NCBI GenBank assembly: GCA_019894875.1
Contig: JAGXNR010000161.1
Span: 1 to 5,755, forward strand
Source of the DNA: Promethearchaeota archaeon
Lineage (GTDB): Archaea > Asgardarchaeota > Lokiarchaeia > Sigynarchaeales > SOKP01
Reading direction: 5' to 3'
DNA: 5,755 bases
In this document: positions 1 to 5,528 of the stretch, piece by piece
Position numbering within the stretch: the stretch's first letter is position 1
Layout: each line of letters begins with the position of its first letter
Made by a program: the position numbers and the translations under genes
The notes under the pieces: generated by a model
The model's input: the letters and a program-made list of their open reading frames with translations, nothing else
The model's database searches: none
Told to the model about the DNA's origin: nothing

Positions 1-396
1 ATTTAAATCTTCCTCTATAATATTATTTCTAGAATTTAAAGCAGCGTGGGTTCGTGCGCATCTAATAAAAGTAATATCTGCCCTTTGAGAAAAGATTTCT
101 AATTCGCTGACTATTTGAGATACAAATTCATACACAGAGCTAGGGATTTGTACATCTTTTAAAATTTCACGTGCTTTAATTATTTTTTGCCGTAATTTGT
201 CTTGTTCAACTTCATAATCTTTTACAAATTCTTTTGGGTTATCATCAAAGTTAATGACTCTTCTAGAAATTTCAGCACGTAATTTAGAATCTCTTGGGGC
301 TTTGATTTTAACGTCTAAACCTAAACGATCCGCAATCTGAGGTCGTAAATCTCCTTTTCCGAATTCTCTTCTAATTGAAAAGAAAAACTTCGGGGT
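1..396 (-). CDS. ChlI-like ATPase, C-terminal part in the shifted frame, continuing past the window edge
   Basis: This frame is open from 396 (just after an in-frame TGA at 399-397) to base 1 with no stop. It overlaps the end of the upstream frame, so the crossover must lie between about 396 and 371. It encodes what the ATPase lacks: GKGDLRPQIADRLGLDV, the Arg-finger region that normally follows MNPEEG in ChlI proteins, then the link APRDSKLRAEISRRV, then a helical C-terminal domain that includes RADITFIRCARTHAALNSR, matching the conserved R-A-D-I...R-A-R-A helix of the family. It contains no Met and no early start codon with a leader, so it is not a separate gene. Joined to the upstream part the protein is about 316 residues at the edge, close to the usual 330-360. 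Either the assembled base count at the break is wrong, the gene is recently disrupted, or the ribosome changes frame. Confidence 0.8.
364..384 (-). other. Hairpin-capable segment at the frame break in the ChlI-like gene
   Basis: On the coding strand TTCTTTTC (384-377), loop AATTA (376-372) and GAAGAGAA (371-364) can form an 8-bp stem with one G-U pair in RNA. The stop codon of the first frame falls at the loop/stem junction. Two T-runs, T5 at 387-383 and T4 at 381-378, sit at its 5' side and are plausible slip or miscount sites. Biological relevance is unproven; the structure is weak because it is A/U-rich. Confidence 0.4.
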
Positions 397-955
397 TCAT
401 TGAACCAACTAATACAAACCTCGAGGGGTGGGATATAGAAATGCCTTCTCGTTCAATGATATTGATACCAGACGCAGCAGAGTCTAATAAAACATCGACA
501 ATATGGTCCTGAAGTAAGTTAATTTCATCTACGTATAAAATACCCCGATTTGCTTTTGCTAATAATCCGGGATGTAGAGCTCTTATTCCCTCAGTGAGAA
601 CTTTATCAATAGATAATGACCCACAAACCATATCCTCAGTTACCCCTAAAGGTAGGTTTACTAGCATCATATCTCTGAATTCGGTTTCGATCTTCTGATT
701 TTCTTTTTTTTCTATGCAGCTCTCACATAAATCGTCGATGTCTGAATAAGGGTCACATGAAAATTCGCATTCTTTTATTATTTCTATTTGAGGCATTAAT
801 TCTACAAGAGACCTAACTCCCGTAGATTTACCGGTACCTTGATGACCTGTTAAAAGAACCCCTCCTATCTGTGGATCGATCACATTTAAAATTAAACCCA
901 TTTTCATTTTGTCTTGTCCTAAAATTGCTGTAAATGGAAAATTTATCTTTCTCAT
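371..955 (-). CDS. ChlI/BchI-like (magnesium chelatase I subunit-type) AAA+ ATPase, N-terminal part before the frame break
   Basis: The ATG at 955 opens with FPFTAILGQDKMK, the usual start of ChlI-type ATPases. Walker A is GHQGTGKS at residues 37-44, Walker B is ILYVDE at 139-144, and sensor 1 lies in VGSMNPE at 183-189. Family-typical segments follow in order: GVTEDMVCGS at 104-113, GIRALHPGLLAKANRG at 123-138, and HIVDVLLDSAASG with EREGISISHPSRF at 151-180. A Cys quartet, C63, C67, C77 and C80, sits in the insert after the P-loop and could bind zinc. The frame ends at a TAG (373-371) right after the sensor-1 motif, well before the Arg-finger region, so this 194-residue product would be an incomplete ATPase. 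The rest follows in a shifted frame. Because nothing else points to chlorophyll synthesis, a chelatase or MoxR-like remodelling role is possible but not shown. No von Willebrand A partner is visible. Confidence 0.88.
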   Translation of the reverse strand: MRKINFPFTAILGQDKMKMGLILNVIDPQIGGVLLTGHQGTGKSTGVRSLVELMPQIEIIKECEFSCDPYSDIDDLCESCIEKKENQKIETEFRDMMLVNLPLGVTEDMVCGSLSIDKVLTEGIRALHPGLLAKANRGILYVDEINLLQDHIVDVLLDSAASGINIIEREGISISHPSRFVLVGSMNPEVFLFN

Positions 956-980
956 GGTAACAGAATCTTTTGAAATTTTA

Positions 981-991
981 ATTTTTATATT
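981..991 (-). promoter_or_regulatory. TATA-like box upstream of the ChlI-like gene
   Basis: On the minus strand the sequence AATATAAAAAT lies about 30 nt upstream of the ATG at 955. Archaeal initiation about 25 nt downstream of such a box would give a leader of only a few bases. This agrees with the lack of any Shine-Dalgarno-like sequence before the ATG (GATTCTGTTACC precedes it). The surrounding DNA is so AT-rich that the match could be accidental. Confidence 0.35.
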
Positions 992-1017
992 ATTATAATT
1001 ATTAATCTTACTAAAAA

Positions 1018-1037
1018 TTAATCATAGTACTGGTTAA
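1018..1037. promoter_or_regulatory. Imperfect inverted repeat between the T-run and the TATA-like box
   Basis: TTAATCA (1018-1024) and TGGTTAA (1031-1037) form an imperfect dyad around TAGTAC. It lies about 65-80 bp upstream of the ATPase start. It could be an operator-like site or part of a terminator structure, but it is short and in AT-rich DNA, so support is weak. Confidence 0.2.
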
Positions 1038-1047
1038 TTATTATTCT

Positions 1048-1056
1048 AAAAAAAAA
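1048..1056 (-). terminator. T9 run immediately after the giant gene
   Basis: Nine consecutive T residues on the coding strand directly follow the TAA of the giant gene. Archaeal RNA polymerase commonly terminates at oligo-T tracts without needing a hairpin, so this is a plausible intrinsic terminator. It would partly separate the giant gene from the ATPase gene, and readthrough is possible. Confidence 0.45.
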
Positions 1057-4000
1057 TTAAAGAGAATTATAATATTTTCTAAAATAATATATTAAGGAAA
1101 CGGCTTCTATGCCCTTTTTAGTTAAGGAATAAGTGTGGATTTTTTTATTTTTATCAATCTTTACAAAATCTTTCATATAATCGCTTCTACCAAAAAAACT
1201 ATCAACAAGCTTCCTTGATGTTAAGTCTAGGTATTGTGCAATAGAACTGTTAGTAACAGTATTTTCTGTTTTTGACATCTCATATATAGCTATTAAATGA
1301 GATTCTAATTTTTCACTAATCCTTTTTGATAATTTTAGTGGATCGTTGATTAAACCGTCATAATAAATAGGTAATGAATTTTTTCTAACATTCTTATGAT
1401 CTTCAATAATAGTTTTTATCATATTTTTATCTGTATAAAGATATTTTAATAAATCATAAAATTTAGTCTTATGAAAAACAGAATGGCAATTTGAACAAAT
1501 GTAGCTTCCTTTTTGTCCTTCCAGAATTTGCACAATTTCAGAACAAGTAATAGATTCACTTTTAAATAAATCAGAAGCTAAGATTGTTTTTAGAAGTTTA
1601 TTAAAATGATTAAAATGGAATGAAACCAAGTGTTCTTTTGTGTTGAATTCTCCACACGCTGGACAATTAACACCGTTTATATATTCTATAATATATCTCT
1701 TTTTTAAATAACTTATAACACTGAGTTTTATTTCGCCTTTTTTTTTAGAAGACTTATTTCTAGTTTTGGAATAATTGTTTATTGCAATTCGAACAAGTGT
1801 ATGAATCAATTCGGGGGAAAGGGAAAAAAAGTCTTGAGGGAAACTTACAGGTAAGTTTATCCAAGATATAAGATGTTTAAAATAATTAAAATATTTCCTT
1901 GAAATTAAATCATGATGATTGGCACATACAATAACAACATTCTCACTTTCTATTAGATCGATTAAATCTTCTAAAAAATATGGATTAGCTCGATCTTTAT
2001 TAAATAATTCATATAGAGTTTTTGCAGAATATTTATGATCTTTATTATTTGGATGATGAAATTCTAAAGCTTTTAATCTAGAAATATCTGTATTTATCGC
2101 AAAACCTTCCTTTGCACATTCTGGGCATTCTCCTATTTTTTTTTTATAATATAATCCGTTATATATATGTTTTATAAGATATATTTTTATATTACTACCT
2201 ATCAGATTAGTATAAAATTGATCTTCTTTTGTATCCATTCTAGCACGTTTTATAAAATCTTTAGGAAAATTCGTTTTAAGATAATCATAAATTTCTATGA
2301 TAGACTGATAAAAGATTTTAAAACTCTGAAATAAATTAATTTCATTTTTGAATAATGATTCAGCAATGGGTTTGATGATTAAAGGCGCACCTATTATTTT
2401 ATAAAATTTACTAATATCGAAGAAAATGTTTATTACTTCAATCAAATCAGAAAAATATTTAATAATATCGTCACGTTGATTACTTATTAAAATATTTAAT
2501 AATTCAATTTCTTTTTTATTTAATTGGTTAAGGAGATTAGTAGAATTTAAAATATCTAATTCTAGAGATAAAATAATATTCTCATTTAAATTTTTTTTAT
2601 TGAATATATATTTGCATATAATATTCCTAATTCGTGAAAAACCATAATAAGAAGAAAGTTTAAAATTTTCATTTATGTAGAAATTTTTAAAATATCTACT
2701 ATAATATTTAGAGATAGTATACATAGGTATTCCTGAAATCTTAGAGATGTTGACCTCTGGCATGTTTTCATGAGACTTAAGAACTGTATAAATAATAGAA
2801 ATTGCAATTACTTCAGATCTAGCTTTTTTAGTGATATTAATTTCACCAATTTTTGCTTCTGAAATTAAATTTTTTAATATTTCAAATGATTTTCCTTTAA
2901 TAAAATTGATTTCCGCTTCAGTACAATTAGTTAATTTAGCTAATAAAAGATTAATGTGATTTAATACTTCTTGCTTAAGATTTGCATTAGTAATAAAAAG
3001 TGAATTTCTAATAGTCGAAGGATCTTTCTCTTGCGTTCTATTTTTCACATAAGTTTGTGAGTATTGTTTAAAATCATCTCCCAAGAATGAAATTAAATCT
3101 TCTATACTTAGCTTACTTAATATATTAATTAGTTTCACTTTATTTTCTTCGTCAAAATTTTCATTCTGAATAAACTTAATGATCTTAGATTTTTCATTCA
3201 TGTTTAATTCTGTAGTTTTATATAAATTCTGTTTTAAATTCTCCTTGAAATTTTGAACTGAATATCTTTTTTCATTTAAAATATAATGCATTGCATTCTC
3301 TTTCTTGATTTTCTCTAATTTTTGAGATAATCGTCTGACAGTCTTTTTTCCCTCAAAGATTAAACTTTGTTCCATCCAATTTCTACTAAAATTATCATAA
3401 CTTCCAAGAAATCTTTTCAAAATTTCAAATAGTTTAAAAAATCTTGGATTACATTTTTCAATACGTTCTTGTATGAGTTTTTCTTTAACTTCTTTTAAAA
3501 TTTTATTGTTAAATAGGATGGCTCTAATTTCACAATAGCTTGTTATTACACTTTTTAATTCCTTCTTAGCTTCTTTAGAGATCTCCTTATTGGTGACCTC
3601 ATGAATAAGATTATTTAATAGAAGTGCCCATTTCTCTCTTATTTGAAAAGATTTCTCTAGGAATTCTTCAAATTTTTCTGCACTTTCATAGAGATTTCCT
3701 CTATTTTCTAGCTGCTCTATTCTTCCAGAAATATAGGATAAAAATTCTCTAGTTTTTTTTGAAATATAAAGATTGGCTACTCTTTTCCCTGATTTTCTGA
3801 TCATTTCGTTATAATACCTACGAAACCAATCAAAATTCATAAATAATGGTCTAGCAATAGATCTTTTCTCAATTAATATGGGCTCAAATTTTTTTACTTC
3901 TTTTTCAAACTCCTCTTCTGAAATTTCTTTAGATTTTAATTTTTCAAGCATTTCTCTGAGAGTATCATAATCTTTAAGAAAACTACCAAGCTTTTCCTTT

Positions 4001-5481
4001 AAATCTTCTGGAATCTCTGATTTTTTAATACTTTTTGCTAAATATTGCGCCCATTCTTCTTTAGATTCTCGAATTTCTTTTGATTGTTCCTTAATTTCTT
4101 CTTCTTTCTCATGTAATAATTCATTTTTTTCTTCCTGCCTTTCATTTTGTTGTTTTAAATACTCTTTCCACTCGATAAATCCTCTAGTTTCATTTCCCGC
4201 ATATATCGGTCTTCTTCCTGTTTCTTGTTTATACTGTTCTTTAATATCACTCTCTTTTAAAGTCGGTTTTTTTTGCTCTTCAAATTGTTCCCGAATTTTC
4301 TCTTGAATTACGTCTACATTCTGATGAGTTTCTCGAACAGGCTCTTGTTCGATCTCTTGGTCGTGCTCTTGGGATAGTTTTTTTTTCTGAGCAGGATCCC
4401 GCTTTATTTCCTGGATTCCTTTCTTTGAAGATTCTTGTAGGTTTTCATCTTCATCCTGTCCTATAGGTGATTCCATCTTATTAGTAGTATATTCTTTGGG
4501 TGTTTGTGAAAGTTCCTCTGTGCTCTTGTGCGAAAGCTCTTGGTTTAATTCCTGTTCTTGAATTTCTTCCATTTTTTGATTTATCGTTTCTTCTTGCTGT
4601 TGTATTTGAATTTCTGGCTCTAATTCTTGGCGTTCCTGAATACTTTCTTGTTCCAAATCATGTGAAGCCACTGATCCCTTTTCTTGTTCTAAACCATTTT
4701 CTTCATAACTTTTAAAGAGTTCTTCCATTTCCTCTTCTAATATCTCTACTTTCATTTCTTCTTGAGAAGACACATGCTCACCAAAAAATTCCATTGTATC
4801 TGCATCTAAGATAATGTTTCCCTCTTTATCTCTTGAAAATGGTTCTTGGGATTCTTGCTGGAGGATTAATGTACTTTGGTCTGTTCCTATATTCTCTAAT
4901 TCTAAACTTGAATTTATTTCTTCCACACTTTCTTCTGAATTTTTCTCTTCTCCATTTAGTTCCTCATGAACTTCATCTACTATATCATCAGGAAATTCAT
5001 CAAATGGATCGTCATTTGACTGTTCGTTAGGAACCTCATCAGGATATTCATCAAACGGATCGTCATTTAACTGTTCATTAGGATCTTCTTCAGGATATTC
5101 GTCAAAGGGATCATCATTTAACTGTTCATTAGGATCCTTGTCAGGATATTCGTCAAAGGGATCGTCATTTAACTGTTCATTAGGATCTTCTTCAGGATAT
5201 TCGTCAAAGGGATCGTCATTTGGCTGCTCATTAGGATCTTCTTCAGGATATTCGTCAAAAGGATCATCATTTGACAATTTGCCTGGATCCTCATCTGGAT
5301 ATTCATCAAAGGGATCGTCATTTGACAGTTCCCCGGGATCTTCATCTATATATTCATCAAACTGATTATCTGGTTGTTCACTTGAAATTTCATCTGGGAC
5401 ATCGTTTTGATCACCCTCAGAGATTTCAGCACCACCATCATCTCCGATGTCTTCACCGTAATCACCACCCCCTTCAGCCAT
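1057..5481 (-). CDS. Giant multidomain protein: acidic DPF repeats, helical modules, cyclin-like segment, two HNH-like zinc modules, winged helix
   Basis: This is an uninterrupted 1474-residue protein. The ATG at 5481 is directly preceded by an in-frame TGA, so the frame cannot extend upstream, and no other Met occurs for over 200 residues. Order by residue: 1-35 Gly/Asp/Glu-rich; 36-171 eight 17-residue acidic repeats; about 190-475 E/Q/K-rich, probably disordered or coiled coil, with an ordered-looking RPIYAGNETRGFIEW patch at 424-438; 472-590 and 613-726 two related helical modules; about 836-935 a cyclin/TFIIB-like helical segment; 1098-1200 and 1255-1345 two HNH-like Cys/His modules (CPEC...FHH...CANHH and CPAC...FHFNH...CSNCH); 1390-1468 a winged-helix-like domain. 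There is no signal peptide or clear membrane segment, so it is probably cytoplasmic. The charge swings from very acidic at the N-terminus to Lys-rich at the C-terminus. Family knowledge suggests nucleic-acid binding and possibly nuclease activity; the specific role is unknown. It lies between a putative HerA-like gene and a ChlI-like AAA+ gene. Confidence 0.9.
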   Translation of the reverse strand: MAEGGGDYGEDIGDDGGAEISEGDQNDVPDEISSEQPDNQFDEYIDEDPGELSNDDPFDEYPDEDPGKLSNDDPFDEYPEEDPNEQPNDDPFDEYPEEDPNEQLNDDPFDEYPDKDPNEQLNDDPFDEYPEEDPNEQLNDDPFDEYPDEVPNEQSNDDPFDEFPDDIVDEVHEELNGEEKNSEESVEEINSSLELENIGTDQSTLILQQESQEPFSRDKEGNIILDADTMEFFGEHVSSQEEMKVEILEEEMEELFKSYEENGLEQEKGSVASHDLEQESIQERQELEPEIQIQQQEETINQKMEEIQEQELNQELSHKSTEELSQTPKEYTTNKMESPIGQDEDENLQESSKKGIQEIKRDPAQKKKLSQEHDQEIEQEPVRETHQNVDVIQEKIREQFEEQKKPTLKESDIKEQYKQETGRRPIYAGNETRGFIEWKEYLKQQNERQEEKNELLHEKEEEIKEQSKEIRESKEEWAQYLAKSIKKSEIPEDLKEKLGSFLKDYDTLREMLEKLKSKEISEEEFEKEVKKFEPILIEKRSIARPLFMNFDWFRRYYNEMIRKSGKRVANLYISKKTREFLSYISGRIEQLENRGNLYESAEKFEEFLEKSFQIREKWALLLNNLIHEVTNKEISKEAKKELKSVITSYCEIRAILFNNKILKEVKEKLIQERIEKCNPRFFKLFEILKRFLGSYDNFSRNWMEQSLIFEGKKTVRRLSQKLEKIKKENAMHYILNEKRYSVQNFKENLKQNLYKTTELNMNEKSKIIKFIQNENFDEENKVKLINILSKLSIEDLISFLGDDFKQYSQTYVKNRTQEKDPSTIRNSLFITNANLKQEVLNHINLLLAKLTNCTEAEINFIKGKSFEILKNLISEAKIGEINITKKARSEVIAISIIYTVLKSHENMPEVNISKISGIPMYTISKYYSRYFKNFYINENFKLSSYYGFSRIRNIICKYIFNKKNLNENIILSLELDILNSTNLLNQLNKKEIELLNILISNQRDDIIKYFSDLIEVINIFFDISKFYKIIGAPLIIKPIAESLFKNEINLFQSFKIFYQSIIEIYDYLKTNFPKDFIKRARMDTKEDQFYTNLIGSNIKIYLIKHIYNGLYYKKKIGECPECAKEGFAINTDISRLKALEFHHPNNKDHKYSAKTLYELFNKDRANPYFLEDLIDLIESENVVIVCANHHDLISRKYFNYFKHLISWINLPVSFPQDFFSLSPELIHTLVRIAINNYSKTRNKSSKKKGEIKLSVISYLKKRYIIEYINGVNCPACGEFNTKEHLVSFHFNHFNKLLKTILASDLFKSESITCSEIVQILEGQKGSYICSNCHSVFHKTKFYDLLKYLYTDKNMIKTIIEDHKNVRKNSLPIYYDGLINDPLKLSKRISEKLESHLIAIYEMSKTENTVTNSSIAQYLDLTSRKLVDSFFGRSDYMKDFVKIDKNKKIHTYSLTKKGIEAVSLIYYFRKYYNSL
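1078..1314 (-). other. C-terminal winged-helix-like domain of the giant protein
   Basis: Residues about 1390-1468 start with ESHLIAIYEMSKTENTVTNS, then SIAQYLDLTSRKLVDSFF as a probable recognition helix-turn-helix. A wing then runs through FVKIDKNKKIHTYSLTKKG to a final helix. The S-L-T-x-K-G ending is typical of winged-helix DNA-binding domains of archaeal regulators. It suggests that the protein contacts DNA. Confidence 0.6.
1447..1719 (-). other. HNH-like zinc module 2 of the giant protein
   Basis: Residues 1255-1345 carry C1273-x2-C1276, FHFNH at 1288-1292, then YICSNCHSVFH with C1329, C1332, H1333 and H1337. This is a complete C2...H-N-H...C2-H...H set close to the HNH nuclease consensus. 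The spacing between elements mirrors module 1 (about 13 versus 20 residues from the first Cys pair to the FH motif, about 40 versus 44 from there to the second pair). Tandem duplication is therefore likely, with this copy better preserved. Confidence 0.65.
1882..2190 (-). other. HNH-like zinc module 1 of the giant protein
   Basis: Residues 1098-1200 carry C1119-x2-C1122, then LEFHH at 1139-1143, then VIVCANHHDLI with C1186 and H1189/H1190. This is the Cys pair, His-rich beta hairpin and second Cys pair order of HNH endonucleases. The second pair is C-x2-H instead of C-x2-C, and the final His found in module 2 is replaced by S1194, so activity is uncertain. A Y-L-I-K helix precedes the first Cys pair, as in module 2. 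Confidence 0.65.
2677..2976 (-). other. Cyclin/TFIIB-like helical segment of the giant protein
   Basis: Residues about 836-935 read as five helices. The middle, KKARSEVIAISIIYTVLKS (885-903), resembles the R-x-x-x-A-A-A-x-x-Y helix of TFB cyclin repeats. It is followed by NMPEVNISKISGIPMYTISK (906-925), matching the helix-turn-helix that in TFB ends with a T-I-x-x-x-Y pattern. Only one such repeat is evident, and no adjacent TFB zinc ribbon is seen. The call rests on pattern resemblance alone. Confidence 0.45.
3304..4068 (-). other. Two tandem copies of a ~110-residue helical module inside the giant protein
   Basis: Copy 1 (residues 472-590) and copy 2 (613-726) align by eye with nearly constant spacing. 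The shared positions are EEWAQYL/EKWALLL (W477/W618), a K-E-x-L helix, DYDTLREML/SYCEIRAIL (R509/R653), a proline after a KF/KC step (P534/P679), FDWFRR/YDNFSR (D551/D696) and SGKR/EGKK (G565/G711). The offsets from the Trp are 32 versus 35, 57 versus 61, 74 versus 78 and 88 versus 93. This supports an internal duplication that has since diverged. I do not recognise the family. Confidence 0.55.
4057..4914 (-). other. E/Q/K-rich low-complexity, probably disordered or coiled-coil segment of the giant protein
   Basis: Residues about 190-475 are dominated by Glu, Gln, Lys and Ser with runs such as IQERQELEPEIQIQQQEE and EEKNELLHEKEEEIKEQSKE. One island, EGNIILDADTMEFFGEH, looks more ordered, and RPIYAGNETRGFIEWKEYL at 424-442 looks like a conserved short linear or capping motif. 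The stretch probably spaces the acidic repeats away from the folded C-terminal half. Confidence 0.6.
4969..5376 (-). repeat. Eight in-frame 51-bp (17-residue) tandem repeats encoding acidic DPF units
   Basis: Residues 36-171 of the giant protein consist of eight units of 17 residues, consensus NDDPFDEYPEEDPNEQL. The outer units are degenerate (the first reads NQFDEYIDED, the last ends in FPDDIVDEV) and the middle ones nearly identical. At the DNA level the middle units (about 5100-5260) differ at only a few bases, so they expanded or were homogenised recently. The period is an exact multiple of three and the frame is kept throughout. The composition (D, E, P, N, Q with one F and one Y per unit) predicts a disordered, highly negative tether carrying evenly spaced aromatic motifs. 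Confidence 0.93.
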
Positions 5482-5528
5482 TCATATCTCATCTCTATTT
5501 ATAAATTTCGTTTAACATCTTTAAAATT

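Noticed and set aside
1..366. Separate gene in the left 366 bases
   Set aside because: It has no Met or start context and begins with the exact motif missing from the upstream ATPase frame. It is the same gene after a frame break.
1..955. Evidence for chlorophyll or bacteriochlorophyll synthesis
   Set aside because: ChlI-like ATPases are widespread in non-photosynthetic archaea and bacteria. No chelatase H or D subunit or other pathway gene is present.
5138..5365. Plus-strand open frame rich in Ser/Gly/Tyr repeats
   Set aside because: It is the antisense reading of the 51-bp acidic repeats, so its periodicity is inherited from the real minus-strand gene.
4969..5376. CRISPR-like periodic repeats
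   Set aside because: The units are contiguous coding repeats of exactly 51 bp with no distinct spacers, and the reading frame is preserved.
1057..5481. Giant protein as a ChlD-like partner with an acidic linker and VWA domain
   Set aside because: No MIDAS motif (DxSxS) or VWA-like fold pattern is visible. The C-terminal half is Cys/His zinc modules and a winged helix.
4500..5504. Other plus-strand open frames (4500-4715, 4833-5030, 5271-5504), some with hydrophobic or His-rich translations
   Set aside because: They lie inside the giant minus-strand gene. Hydrophobic or His content is what antisense of Glu/Gln/Asp-rich codons gives; there are no leader signals or domains.
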